This document shows positions 38,310 through 47,445 of a stretch of 64,000 nucleotides of DNA, one piece after another. The number at the start of each line of letters is the position of its first letter. Positions within the stretch are counted from its first letter, which is position 1. This stretch comes from Novosphingobium guangzhouense (GTDB taxonomy: Bacteria > Pseudomonadota > Alphaproteobacteria > Sphingomonadales > Sphingomonadaceae), in contig NZ_LYMM01000023.1 of NCBI RefSeq assembly GCF_002896965.1, forward strand, positions 1-64,000. The letters run 5' to 3'. The position numbers and the translations under genes are program-made. The notes under the pieces were generated by a model, which ran no database searches, was not told the origin of the DNA, and saw only the letters and a list, made by a program, of their open reading frames with translations.

Positions 38310-39338
38310 ATGCTGCATCGTGAAGCTTTCCCTAGCAGGGACTTCGACATCCCGATCGGCCCTTCGCTGTTCAACCTCAAGGATGGAACCCCGGCGCTCA
38401 TCCAGACGACCAAGATGGGCCAAATCTTCATGCTCAACCGTGCGACCGGCAAGCCGATTGCACGTGTAGAAGAGCGTCCTGTCGACCAGGTCGGCGCTAC
38501 TCCCAACACGTTCATTTCGAAGACACAGCCGTTTTCGGTCGGCATGCCCAGCCTTACGCCGCCGAAGCTTACGCCTCAGGATATGTGGGGGGCGACGCCG
38601 ATCGACCAGCTTAGTTGCCGGATCGACCTCGCCCGTGCTCGTAACAGCGGTATCTTCACGCCGATCGGGCCGACGCGTTCCATCGGTAATCCAGCCTTTG
38701 ATGGCGTGACCGATTGGGGCGGTGCCTCTGTCGATACCCAGAAGCGCATGATGTTCGTCAACACGATGAACATGCCTTTCTACTTCCAGCTGGAAGATCG
38801 CACGACGGACCGGGCTAAGGAACTCCTCAAGCGTAAGAGCAGCGGCGGCGAGAATGCCAAGAAACTCGACGTGCGTGTACAGGAGAGGACCCCCTACCTT
38901 GCCACGCTGCGAGCATGGCTCAGCCCATTCATGGTTCCTTGCGTACCGCCGCCCTGGGGTGAAATGGTCGGCATCGACCTCGATACCCGCAAGGTCATGT
39001 GGAAGAAGACGCTGGGCACTTCGCGCGACAACAACCTGTTCGGTCTGCAGCACAACCTGCCGCTTCCGACAGGTACGCCGAACCTGGGCGGCTCGATCGC
39101 AACGGCTGGAGGTGTGGTGTTCATTGGCGCGACGACTGACCAGTACATTCGCGCGTTCGATGCCAAGACAGGCAAGGAGCTATGGAAGCACCGCCTCAAG
39201 GCAGGGGCTACCGCAACGCCTATGACGTATCGCGGTCCAGATGGCCGACAGTATGTGGTCATCACCGCTGGTGGTCACGGAGCCCTGGGCACTCGCTACA
39301 GTGACGAAACAATTGCTTTTGCGCTTCCCCGCAAATGA
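38310..39338 (+). pseudogene. 5'-truncated membrane PQQ dehydrogenase (glucose/quinate type)
   Basis: Only the last about 340 residues of a protein normally about 800 aa long. Homology begins at DFDIPIGPSLFNLKDGTPAL, in the middle of the propeller, and continues to the family C-terminus: GGSIATAGGVVFIGATTDQY, GRQYVVITAGGHGALG and DETIAFALPRK. The N-terminal membrane helices and much of the PQQ site are missing. An in-frame stop lies just upstream of 38310. The loss is at the integrase side, so it probably goes with insertion or deletion of the island. Confidence 0.88.
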
Positions 39339-39343
39339 CACCG

Positions 39344-39369
39344 GAAGGGCGGCCCTCGGGTCGCCCTTC
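39344..39369 (+). terminator. Rho-independent terminator after the dehydrogenase fragment
   Basis: Stem GAAGGGCG (39344-39351) with CGCCCTTC (39362-39369), then TTCTC. It lies 5 bp after the stop. Confidence 0.7.
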
Positions 39370-39397
39370 TTCTCATCTAGTTTAGGAGTATCTCTCA

Positions 39398-40150
39398 ATG
39401 GATCTTGGGCTTCAGGGTAAGAAGGTCATTGTCAGCGGTGGTTCGCGCGGCATTGGCCGAGCGATCATGGAACTGTTCCTTGCGGAAGGCGCGCAGGTCG
39501 CGTTCTGCGCACGAGGTGAGGGCGGTGTGCTGGAGGCGCAGGCAGCACTGGGCGATTCTGCCTTCGGCTCAGTTGTAGACATCACGAAGTCTCAGCAAGT
39601 GACCGAGTGGGTTAACCGCGCTGCAGAGCGTATGGGCGGCATTGATATAGTCGTGCCGAACGTTAGCGCCCTCGCAGGTGGCAGCGATCTGGACACTTGG
39701 CGGCGAGCATTCGAAACCGACCTGCTCGGCACCGTCACCATGGTCAGCGCGGCGTTACCGTTTCTCAAATCGTCGACTGCTGCATCGGTCGTACTGATAT
39801 CTAGCGTATCAGGTCGCGAAGTCGACATGTTTGCTGAGCCCTACGGGATCTTGAAGGCAGCGCTGATCCATTACGGGAAGACGCTGTCGGTACGACATGC
39901 GACCGATATGATTCGGGTCAACACAGTCTCTCCGGGCAATGTCTATTTCGAGGACGGCGTTTGGGGGCAGATCGAGCGCGATACGCCCGAAGTTTTTGCA
40001 CAGTGTCTTCTGCAGAACCCCTTTGGCCGCATGGCAACGCCGAAGGAGGTCGCGAACGCGGTGGTGTTTCTTGCAAGCGCTGCAGCCAGCTTCATAACTG
40101 GCACAAATCTTCTGATTGATGGGGGGATTACGCGAGGGGTTCAGTTCTGA
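39398..40150 (+). CDS. SDR family oxidoreductase
   Basis: 250-aa short-chain dehydrogenase: VSGGSRGIG is the cofactor loop, Ser in LISSVSG and Tyr-x-x-x-Lys in YGILK. The C-terminal ITGTNLLIDGGITRG is the family end. Unusual: the NAG motif reads PNVS. TAGGAG lies before the ATG. It follows the truncated dehydrogenase and a terminator, and has a terminator behind it, so it has its own unit. Confidence 0.9.
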   Translation: MDLGLQGKKVIVSGGSRGIGRAIMELFLAEGAQVAFCARGEGGVLEAQAALGDSAFGSVVDITKSQQVTEWVNRAAERMGGIDIVVPNVSALAGGSDLDTWRRAFETDLLGTVTMVSAALPFLKSSTAASVVLISSVSGREVDMFAEPYGILKAALIHYGKTLSVRHATDMIRVNTVSPGNVYFEDGVWGQIERDTPEVFAQCLLQNPFGRMATPKEVANAVVFLASAAASFITGTNLLIDGGITRGVQF

Positions 40151-40171
40151 CGCGCGAAGCTTAACACCTCA

Positions 40172-40206
40172 AGGCGGCCGGGAAACCGTGCCGCCTTTTC
40201 TCGGCC
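40172..40206 (+). terminator. Rho-independent terminator
   Basis: AAGGCGGC (40172-40179) with GCCGCCTT (40191-40198), then TTTCTC. Directly downstream of the SDR gene. Confidence 0.85.
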
Positions 40207-40441
40207 ATGCGCAGGCCCGCACATAGGCGAACGCTAAATGTCGGTACTGATGGGTCCGTTGTTCGACACATCGCTAGGAACCGGCAGGAAAATCCCAACG
40301 AGCGTTTTTCCTCGGACCGTTTGCGCAAGATAAACGAATGGCTGGTTTCGGGCGCGTGGCAAACCGGGCGCAATATCCGATTTGGGCGCAGTGCCGCCGA
40401 GCCGCTCTCGTTGATCTTGGCCGCTAACTGACAGTCCCGCC

Positions 40442-41014
40442 TTATTGAAAAGGATGGGTGCTCCATGCCGCAACTGAAGAGCGGCACGGATTTTCCTCCT
40501 CGCCAAGCTGATCGGGTGGAGGAGAGGGAACGGCAGAGCCACGGCGGTTCGGCATTTGCACGGTTTTCTGACTATCTGGCGAACCACCATTTTTCGGTAG
40601 CATGCGTTCAACGAGGGTGGCAGCAACCAGCAGCAAGACTGCGAGGGCAGTGCCGGCCAGCACCAGAATATACTGCCCGGCTCCTGCGGTTATGCCCACC
40701 GCCGCTGCCATCCAGAGACTGGCCGCAGTTGTCATGTTGCGGACGTCGCCTCCGCGCACAAAGATCAGGCCTCCGGCAATAAAGCCGATAGCTTGGGCAA
40801 GCCCCTGTATGACGCGAACAGGATCGCCTTCCCCATGGTGTTCCACAAGTTCCAGGGCAGACAAGGTGAGCATCCCTGAGCTCAGCGCGACAAGACCATG
40901 TGTTCGCAGGCCTGCATCGTGGCCGTGGCGTTCGCGTTCGAACCCCAGGACGAGGCCCAGAAGCGTCGCAAGGCCGAGCCTCATCAGGGTCGTGGGCAGG
41001 TCGTCTTCAAGCAT
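40442..41014 (-). CDS. MgtC/SapB family membrane protein
   Basis: 190-aa membrane protein. The MgtC core is clear: LGLATLLGLVLGFERERHGH, GLRTHGLVALSSGMLTL, AIGFIAGGLIFVRGG and TTAASLWMAAAVGITAGAGQ. Four to five helices, then a Pro/Ser-rich tail after about 145. MgtC proteins affect membrane ATP synthase and low-Mg growth in pathogens; the role in this organism is unknown. The ATG at 41014 overlaps the end of the DedA gene by 8 bp. Confidence 0.88.
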   Translation of the reverse strand: MLEDDLPTTLMRLGLATLLGLVLGFERERHGHDAGLRTHGLVALSSGMLTLSALELVEHHGEGDPVRVIQGLAQAIGFIAGGLIFVRGGDVRNMTTAASLWMAAAVGITAGAGQYILVLAGTALAVLLLVAATLVERMLPKNGGSPDSQKTVQMPNRRGSAVPSPPPDQLGEEENPCRSSVAAWSTHPFQ

Positions 41015-41615
41015 TTTCGGCACTCGGCTTGAAGGTGATGACGCGGTAGAGATAATACAGCAAGACTGCCGCCATGATCGCCAGGCCAGCAGGCCCGAGA
41101 TAACGATCGACTGCCGAAAACTGTTTGCCGAGAAAGTATCCGGCTCCTGCAAGAACACTATTCCACACAGCCGATCCCAACGTAGTCAATATGACAAACC
41201 GTGCGAAGGTGGTGCCGAACAGGCCTGCCGGAATCGAAATCAGGGTGCGCATACCAGGAATGATGTGAGCGACAGGAATGGCCCATGAGCCGTGCCGATC
41301 GAACCAGTCGTCAATGTGCTCGATATCGCTGGCCGACAAGGTAAGCCAGCGCCCATGGCTGTCAGCCAGCTTTTTTAATCGCCGTTCGCCACATTTGCTT
41401 GCCAACCACCACCAGAAGGCGGCGCCAGTGACCGTCCCTATCGTGCCGGATATGATGACAAGTATGATGTTGAGGCCGCCATCGGCCGCAGTGTAGCCTG
41501 CCAGGGGCATAATGACTTCAGAGGGTATGGGGGGAAAGACATTCTCAAGCAGCATGAGCAGCGCGATGGCCCAGTACCCCATCTGCTCGACAATCGCGGT
41601 GATCCATTCCGTCAT
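41007..41615 (-). CDS. DedA family membrane protein
   Basis: 202-aa DedA/SNARE-associated protein, thought to flip lipids (undecaprenyl-P or phosphatidyl lipids). LLENVFPPIPSEVIMPLAGY and the amphipathic PGMRTLISIPAGLFGTTFARF are family motifs, with four to five helices. It is translated ahead of mgtC-like, with an 8-bp overlap, so both membrane proteins are made together. Confidence 0.9.
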   Translation of the reverse strand: MTEWITAIVEQMGYWAIALLMLLENVFPPIPSEVIMPLAGYTAADGGLNIILVIISGTIGTVTGAAFWWWLASKCGERRLKKLADSHGRWLTLSASDIEHIDDWFDRHGSWAIPVAHIIPGMRTLISIPAGLFGTTFARFVILTTLGSAVWNSVLAGAGYFLGKQFSAVDRYLGPAGLAIMAAVLLYYLYRVITFKPSAENA

Positions 41616-41725
41616 AAGCCGCTATCCCGAAGATCGTGAAGATTTGCAGTTCATCACCAGGACACTCTCAATGTCATGCGCGCCACTCAAATCCGGGTGC
41701 AGCGCCATCATCTTGTAGATCGACA

Positions 41726-42022
41726 TCAGGTATTTCCCGTGCGTCGGCGGGTTTCCCAGCCTTTTTTTGCGGCAGCCGAGCGCTTTTCGGCGCTCTGGCT
41801 CGATCCGCCCTTGCGGCCGCCTTTGCGCGAACTCTCGTGGTTTTCCTTCTTGCCGCGGCCAGAGCCAGATTTCTTTCCTCCCCCGGACTCCTTGTTGACC
41901 GTCGCCCAGGCGCGCCTCTCTGCTTCCTCCTTGCCGACACCGCGGTCCTCATAGCCCTCTTCGATATGCTCGGCCTTGCGCTTCTGCTTGTCGGTGTAGC
42001 TCGACTTGTCTCCGCGAGGCAT
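41726..42022 (-). CDS. KGG-motif stress-type protein (plasmid-stabilisation annotation class)
   Basis: 98-aa very basic hydrophilic protein. MPRGDKSSYTDKQKRKAEHI and EEAERRAWATVNKESGGG are typical of proteins labelled plasmid stabilisation protein; the C-terminal SSRKGGRKGGSSQSAEKR repeats the KGG stress motif. Disordered, likely nucleic-acid-binding. AAGGAG precedes the ATG at 42022. No antitoxin or toxin partner is visible, so the plasmid label is only inherited. Confidence 0.75.
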   Translation of the reverse strand: MPRGDKSSYTDKQKRKAEHIEEGYEDRGVGKEEAERRAWATVNKESGGGKKSGSGRGKKENHESSRKGGRKGGSSQSAEKRSAAAKKGWETRRRTGNT

Positions 42023-42112
42023 GATCCATCTCCTTGTCGGTTGCCCCCGCCAATCCTTGAACGCGGCAGTAGCCAAATCGCCCCGATCTGTGTCGATCGG
42101 TTTGCCGCATTG

Positions 42113-42739
42113 TCAGGAGACGCGCTCTGGATCGTTCTTTGCCGAATCGAAGCGCCCGCCTGTTTCTGAGCCTTTTAGAGGATTGGCCGCCCAATAAAGG
42201 TGACAGGGCGGTATGTTGCACCATTCGAAGCCTTTCCGCACCTGAGCGAAATTGCGATCGATGAGGCGGCGGATAGCAGTGCGCATCTGATATGCCGCAA
42301 GAACACCAGTCGGCTTCAGCGCCAGCGCGGTCTCGTGCATGATAATGTCCGCCTCTGTTTCGCCCAGCGTCGAGAATGGCAGACCGGTGAGAATGCAGTC
42401 GGCTCTTCCGCAAGTTTCCGCACCGATATTGCGGCGGACATCCCTCGCTGATCCTTCGACCACTACCAGGCGAGGATCGTCGCACTTCTCACGCAGCTTG
42501 GCAGCGAACGCTTGACTTGTTTCGATCGCGATCAGCTGCGCATCTGGACGCATGCGCCTGAGCATCTCGAAGGTGAATCTGCCGCTGCCCGGTCCATATT
42601 CGACGAGGACCTCGATGTGGGACCAGTCCAACGGGGCAAGCATGCGACGCACCATTCGGGCGCTTGCGGGAAAGGCCGAGCCGACCATGGACGGATGCCG
42701 GACGAACTCCGTTGCGGCAATCCATCCTGTATCTTTCAC
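42113..42739 (-). CDS. class I SAM-dependent methyltransferase (phospholipid type)
   Basis: 208-aa methyltransferase with SAM motif I VEYGPGSGRF and acidic end AIETSQAF. The N-terminal FVRHPSMVGSAFPASARMVRRML is characteristic of PmtA-like phospholipid N-methyltransferases and related proteins; LTGLPFSTLGE is the catalytic loop. The GTG at 42739 has GGGAGAAA upstream; the ATG at 42757 has no ribosome site. Confidence 0.8.
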   Translation of the reverse strand: MKDTGWIAATEFVRHPSMVGSAFPASARMVRRMLAPLDWSHIEVLVEYGPGSGRFTFEMLRRMRPDAQLIAIETSQAFAAKLREKCDDPRLVVVEGSARDVRRNIGAETCGRADCILTGLPFSTLGETEADIIMHETALALKPTGVLAAYQMRTAIRRLIDRNFAQVRKGFEWCNIPPCHLYWAANPLKGSETGGRFDSAKNDPERVS

Positions 42740-42781
42740 GAAGCTTTCTCCCTGCATGCTGATCAGAGCAAGAATTTTGAC

Positions 42782-43390
42782 TCAGCCGGGATAGGGATTT
42801 TTCTGCAGCAAGCCGGCCAGATGCGCGGCGTTACCAGCCACCATCTTTGCAGTTTCCGTCACCTTGTCCGGCGTCGTTGCCAAATCCTTGAAATCCGTAG
42901 AGCCCATCGCCTCTCCGACCCAGTAGCAGGCAGCAACTGCAGGGATCGTCCACCCAACGTCATTTAGCGCCTGAAAGAGCTGAGCGGATGAAAAATGCGC
43001 GCCGTCCTCATTCCCAACGATCGCAGCCACCGCGACTTTCCCATAGCTGGGCATGCGTCCCTGATCGTCTGCCTCCGAGAGAAACGCGTCCATCCGTTCG
43101 AGCACGCGTTTGGCTACGCTGGAGATCTGCCCCATCCAGATCGGGCCGCCGAAGATGAGGATGTCGTGCGCGAGTATTTTCTCGCGCAGCGCAGGCCAGG
43201 CATCGCCGTCCCCTTCGTCGGATGTCACGCCGGCTTTGATATCGAGCGCTGCCACCCGCACTGTTTCGGTAATCGTGACCTGACGGTCGGAAAATGCGTG
43301 TTTCAGCACCGCGATCATCGCGTCGGTCGAACTTGCCTCGTTCGCGTCGCTCTTGAGCGTACAGTTGAGAGCCAAGGCCTTGAGTGGCAT
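42782..43390 (-). CDS. flavodoxin-like NAD(P)H-dependent oxidoreductase
   Basis: 202-aa FMN-binding flavodoxin-fold protein: LKALALNCTLKSDANEASST is the phosphate loop, ILIFGGPIWMGQISSVAKRV the second FMN site. VAAIVGNEDGAHF follows. This matches the NADPH-dependent FMN reductase/iron-sulfur flavoprotein type. GGAG before the start. Divergent from the SDR gene at 43497, sharing its control region. Confidence 0.85.
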   Translation of the reverse strand: MPLKALALNCTLKSDANEASSTDAMIAVLKHAFSDRQVTITETVRVAALDIKAGVTSDEGDGDAWPALREKILAHDILIFGGPIWMGQISSVAKRVLERMDAFLSEADDQGRMPSYGKVAVAAIVGNEDGAHFSSAQLFQALNDVGWTIPAVAACYWVGEAMGSTDFKDLATTPDKVTETAKMVAGNAAHLAGLLQKNPYPG

Positions 43391-43496
43391 CGATCGTCTC
43401 CGTTGGTGTCGGCTGCCGCAGGCATGCGATCACCCGTTCTCAGACAGGAGAACTCATCGGCGGGAAAAGGGTTCTGTCTTCAAAGGAGATGCCGCC

Positions 43497-44348
43497 ATGA
43501 CCGAGACCGCCCAGATGATCCACGAAGATGCGCTTCCCGGGCACGAAAGCAAACTCGAGCCAAAGCCCGACTGGCAGCCCCGTTACAAGGGTTCGGAGCG
43601 TCTAAAGGGCAAGGTTGCGATCATCACGGGTGCCGACAGTGGCATCGGACGCGCTGTAGCAGCGCTTTATGCCCGCGAAGGCGCTGACATCGCCATCGTC
43701 TATCTGCTCGAAGATGACGATGCCGCCGAAACGAAGCGGATCGTCGAGGCCGAAGGCCGCAAGGCGATCACGATCCGCGGCGATATTGGGGAGAAAGATT
43801 TCAGCGAAGAGATCGTGCGCAAGACGCTCGATGCGTTCGGTAGGATCGACATTCTCGTAAACAATGCCGGCGAGCAGCATCCCGATGACGACATTACAGA
43901 CATAACCGAGGAACAGCTGCGTCGAACCTTCCAGACGAATATCTTCGGTATGTTCTTCCTGACTCAGGCCGCGCGCCCACACCTCAAGCCGGGCGCGGCG
44001 ATCGTCAACTGCACGAGCGTCACCATGTATCAGGGCAGCAAGGATCTGCTCGACTATAGCTCGACCAAGGGGGCGATCACGGCCTTCACGCGGTCATTGT
44101 CGGAAAATCTGGTCGGCGATGGCATTCGCGTGAATGCGGTCGCACCAGGACCGATATGGACGCCGCTAAATCCATGCGGCGGCGCAAGGCCTGAAAAGCT
44201 GGAGCATTTTGGCGAGAGCACGCCCATGGGTAGGCCGGGCCAGCCCAATGAAGTCGCCCCGGCCTTCCTGTTCCTCGCCTGTGAGGATTCCAGCTACATG
44301 TCCGGGCAGGTGCTCCATCCAAATGGCGGGATCATTGTGAACGGCTAG
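43497..44348 (+). CDS. SDR family oxidoreductase (YghA/general-stress type)
   Basis: 283-aa SDR with the extra N-terminal 45 residues (GHESKLEPKPDWQPRYKGS) of the YghA/YdaD group. Cofactor loop ITGADSGIG, NNAG in LVNNAGEQHP, Ser in NCTSVTMYQGS and Tyr-x-x-x-Lys in YSSTK. It ends SSYMSGQVLHPNGGIIVNG. AAGGAGAT lies before ATG 43497. In other bacteria this group responds to salt, ethanol or heat. Confidence 0.93.
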   Translation: MTETAQMIHEDALPGHESKLEPKPDWQPRYKGSERLKGKVAIITGADSGIGRAVAALYAREGADIAIVYLLEDDDAAETKRIVEAEGRKAITIRGDIGEKDFSEEIVRKTLDAFGRIDILVNNAGEQHPDDDITDITEEQLRRTFQTNIFGMFFLTQAARPHLKPGAAIVNCTSVTMYQGSKDLLDYSSTKGAITAFTRSLSENLVGDGIRVNAVAPGPIWTPLNPCGGARPEKLEHFGESTPMGRPGQPNEVAPAFLFLACEDSSYMSGQVLHPNGGIIVNG

Positions 44349-44459
44349 ATCGCTCCGTCTAGGGCGCGCGGGACATTGCGACCCGATGCCCGGGGCCGCC
44401 TGATCGAGCTCAGCCCGGCAAAATGAATACAGAATGTTCACCCGATGGAAGGAACTGAG

Positions 44460-44726
44460 ATGACGGACCTGAGCCAAATCAAGGAGCATATGGAAATCAT
44501 CGGCGCAGATGGCGTTCATATCGGCACTGTCGACAAGGTCGAGGGTGATCGGATCAAGATGACAAAAGCGGACAGCGGTTCGCATTCCGACCACCATCAC
44601 TATTTCTCCAGAGGACTGGTGGTTGCCGTCGAGGGTAATCAGGTCCGCCTGTCGGCTGCAGGTGCAGCAGCCGTTCTGCTGGAGGAGGAGGAAGGCGGCG
44701 AGGCGCTTAGCGACAAGGCGTCATAA
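44460..44726 (+). CDS. DUF2171 domain protein
   Basis: 88-aa protein: LSQIKEHMEIIGADGVHIGT, VEGDRIKMTKADSG, HHHYFSRGLV. This is the DUF2171 domain, a PRC-barrel-like fold of unknown function. AAGGA lies 5-10 nt before ATG 44460. An earlier start at 44445 overlaps that site. Convergent with the PRC-barrel gene. Confidence 0.85.
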   Translation: MTDLSQIKEHMEIIGADGVHIGTVDKVEGDRIKMTKADSGSHSDHHHYFSRGLVVAVEGNQVRLSAAGAAAVLLEEEEGGEALSDKAS

Positions 44727-44738
44727 GCGCAAAGAATA

Positions 44739-44758
44739 GCCGGCCCCTTGGGGCCGGC
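44739..44758. terminator. shared terminator between convergent genes
   Basis: GCCGGCCCC (44739-44747) and GGGGCCGGC (44750-44758), a perfect stem over a minimal loop, placed between the stops of the DUF2171 gene and the PRC-barrel gene. No T-run. Confidence 0.6.
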
Positions 44759-44771
44759 CACTTCAGTCTGA

Positions 44772-45143
44772 TCAGAAGGGGTAGTTGAGCCCATAATAGC
44801 CATATACCTCTCGCCCATAGGCGCGGTCGTAGGCCGGCTCGCTGTCGTTTGCGTAGCGGGGTGCCTTTTCCAGAACGCTCTTGTCCAGATTAACGACATA
44901 GCCGCCCTGATCGGTATCATAGGTCAGTACGTCCCAGGGTAGCGGGTAATAATCGCTCCCCAGCCCGAACAGGCCGCCGAACTGAAGCACGGCGTATTCC
45001 ACCTTGCCCGAGCGCTTTTCGACCATGAAATTGTAGATGGAGCCGAGCTTTTCGCGCTGGGCGTTGTAGACGGTGGTGCCCTCAACTTTGTTCGAGGCGA
45101 TGAGCCGATTGGTTTCGTCCGTAGCGATGTCGGTCTGCGCCAT
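44772..45143 (-). CDS. PRC-barrel domain protein
   Basis: 123-aa protein with one PRC-barrel at about residues 15-85: IASNKVEGTTVYNAQREKLG, KRSGKVEYAVLQFGGLFG and YYPLPWDVLTYD. The C-terminus is Tyr-rich (YGREVYGYYGLNYPF). PRC-barrels stabilise RNA-processing or photosystem complexes; small free-standing ones are common stress proteins. AAGGAGAG precedes the start. Confidence 0.9.
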   Translation of the reverse strand: MAQTDIATDETNRLIASNKVEGTTVYNAQREKLGSIYNFMVEKRSGKVEYAVLQFGGLFGLGSDYYPLPWDVLTYDTDQGGYVVNLDKSVLEKAPRYANDSEPAYDRAYGREVYGYYGLNYPF

Positions 45144-45436
45144 GACATCTCTCCTTGCATGTGGTGGGTGTTCAGGGCGAACGCGGTAGAGAGGCCCACG
45201 ATCCCCAGTTTATGGTCTGATCGTCAGGGCGACCCTCAAACTCGCTCAGCTGCCCTCGGTGGCGCAGGAGTTGAGCGAAATTTGCTCTGCCCGTCTGTGC
45301 ATTCGACCTCGTCCCGATAAACTTAGACGGGTGCCGCCATGTGTGTTACCCCCTGCCTATCGGATGACGATGACCCAGCGAGCATTTGTCCGGCAGAGAG
45401 CTTCGTGCTCCCGCTTGCGCGACTGGGGAAACGACG

Positions 45437-46513
45437 TTGCGACAGACCACAAATATAGCCCTTGTTCCTGAGATAACCGCACTGCCTTGCCTTGCGCTAT
45501 CCATGCGCGAGCGCGTGGACGCCTTCGACTGGAGCACCACCCCGCTGGGCGCACGTGCGAACTGGCCATCTGAACTTGAAGCAGTCGTCCATCAGATTCT
45601 CGGCTCGCGCTTTCCCAAGGCGATAGTCTGGGGCCCGAGCTTTACCACGATCTATAATGACGGCTTCGTGCCCATCCTCGGCGACAAACATGTCGCGCTC
45701 GGCCGGTCATTCGCGGATATCTGGTCTGAAATCTGGAGCGAAATCGGGCCGATCGCTGCACGCGCCTATGCTGGCGAAGCTACCTACATCGAGGACTTCC
45801 CGCTGATCATCGATCGAACCGGCAAGGACGAGCAGGCTTGGTTCACCTTTTGCTACAGCCCGCTGCGCCTTGCCGATGGCACCATCATGGGCATGATGGA
45901 TACCGTTATCGAGACCAGCGACACGGTAAGGGCGCAGGCAGCCCTTAGTCTGGTAAACCAGGAGCTGGGCCACCGCCTCAAGAATACGCTGGCTCTGGTG
46001 CAGGCCATTGCCTCCCAAACGCTGCGCGGGGCTGCCGAACCGTCGGCGATCGAGAGTTTCAGCCATCGCCTCGGGGCTCTGGGGCATGCGCATGACATCC
46101 TGCTCCAGCAGGACTGGGCGTCGGCATCGCTGCGCGAGGTCATCAGTCATTCTCTTGAGCCGCACGATCCAGGTGGTCAGATCATGCGCAATGGCCCCGA
46201 TCTCGCCATCGGCTCACGCGCTGCGGTGGCACTGTCGCTCATGCTGCATGAGCTTGCCACCAATGCCGCCAAATATGGTGCCTTGTCGGTTGCTGACGGA
46301 TGCGTTCGATTGTCATGGACGATCGATGGCGACCATCTCGATCTTCGTTGGCATGAATCAGACGGGCCGCCGGTGACGGCCCCGACAGCCAAGGGATTTG
46401 GATCGCGACTGATTGCGATGGGCCTTGGCCGTTCAAGCGAAATCCAACTGCGCTACGAGGCTAACGGCTTCAAACTCGATATGCACACGCCGATCGCCGA
46501 ACTCGCAAGCTGA
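45437..46513 (+). CDS. HWE-family sensor histidine kinase with PAS domain
   Basis: About 358 aa. The N-terminal part is a PAS-like sensor (LGARANWPSELEAVVHQILG, IVWGPSFTTIYNDGF, CYSPLRLADGTIMG). The HWE phosphoacceptor is LGHRLKNTLALVQAIASQTL near residue 176. The N-box is MLHELATNAAKYGAL and the ATPase ends KGFGSRLIAMGL. There is no membrane segment. In sphingomonads HWE kinases of this type (PAK/PhyR kinases) feed the EcfG general stress response; no response regulator lies next to it here. The start is uncertain: TTG 45437 has GGGGAAA upstream, ATG 45503 has no site. Confidence 0.85.
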   Translation: MRQTTNIALVPEITALPCLALSMRERVDAFDWSTTPLGARANWPSELEAVVHQILGSRFPKAIVWGPSFTTIYNDGFVPILGDKHVALGRSFADIWSEIWSEIGPIAARAYAGEATYIEDFPLIIDRTGKDEQAWFTFCYSPLRLADGTIMGMMDTVIETSDTVRAQAALSLVNQELGHRLKNTLALVQAIASQTLRGAAEPSAIESFSHRLGALGHAHDILLQQDWASASLREVISHSLEPHDPGGQIMRNGPDLAIGSRAAVALSLMLHELATNAAKYGALSVADGCVRLSWTIDGDHLDLRWHESDGPPVTAPTAKGFGSRLIAMGLGRSSEIQLRYEANGFKLDMHTPIAELAS

Positions 46514-47109
46514 ACCTCAGCCACTGACGACGGTGGTCCTATTGGGATGCAGCACCTTTCCTTACATGTGCTTGAATCGAGCTGACCGGGACGACCCATC
46601 GGCGTCTTTTCGCAGAAATGTTCTAGTTTCCCCCGCTCGCGCTCTCGCACGCATCGAGCGGTGTCAAGATTGATCCTGGCGCAATCGAAGGCGAACTTGG
46701 ATGTCCGCTTCTGAGCGCTGGCAAATCGCTGTTGAATGGCGGAAAGGGGGCGCATATCGGTCGAGTTGATCCGCTTTTCAGCGTGAGGGGGGCGCTGATT
46801 TATACGATAGCCCGATTAGCTTTCTAAAGTGATCTGTTCCCCAACCCGATCAAGCGCCTTAAGGAGAAGTTGGGCGATCGGCTTCTGACGGGCCGCCTCG
46901 ATGACCGAGTGGTCCGGCGAGCGGGATGCTTCTTTTTACAATGCTTGCTGGGATACGCTCCCATGCGTCGCAAATTCCATCCGCGTGGCTCCTATATGGC
47001 TCCCAGCTCGGAAACCACCTCGAAGAACTAATTTAGGGTTTCTATTCAACATACTGAAAATTAGTGATTAAATCACTTTATCGCACCTCCCGGGCGGCCC
47101 ATCGCAAAC
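46514..47109. other. intergenic region with a possible gene remnant
   Basis: About 600 bp. On the minus strand, about 46820-46930, a short segment translates to protein-like sequence (DHSVIEAARQKPIAQLLLKA) with a stop at each end; it may be the tail of a lost gene. The junction to the copA fragment lies just before 47110. Confidence 0.35.
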
Positions 47110-47445
47110 ATGGAACGCTACATGTGGTCGATGGACGGAGAGGCGATGTCGGAGAACCCGGCGCCGATCCCATTCCGTCTGGGTGAGCGGGTGCGCGTCA
47201 ATCTCATCAACGACACGATGATGCCCCACCCGATACACCTCCACGGCCACTTTTTCGAACTGGTCTGCGGCGCGCCGGGGAACAGGGCGCGCAAGCACAC
47301 CGTCAATGTGCTGCCGGGCGGTAAGGTCTCGTTCGATCTGACTGCCGATGCCGAGGGCGACTGGGCGTTCCACTGCCACATGCTGCTGCACATGCATGCA
47401 GGAATGATGCGCGTGGTGACGGTGCGCAAGGAGGAAGAAGCCTGA
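47110..47445 (+). pseudogene. copA: 3' fragment of copper-resistance multicopper oxidase CopA
   Basis: Only the last 111 residues of a protein of about 600 aa. It begins at MERYMWSMDGEAMSENPAPI, an internal CopA position. The C-terminal copper ligands are intact: HPIHLHGHFFEL and HCHMLLHMHAGMMRVV (type 1 and trinuclear site). The first cupredoxin domains and the Tat signal are gone. The DNA before the ATG does not continue CopA, so the 5' part was deleted or replaced. Confidence 0.87.

Noticed and set aside
41726..42022. Toxin-antitoxin or plasmid stabilisation system.
   Set aside because: The name is attached to this family in databases, but there is no partner gene and the composition is that of a KGG stress protein.
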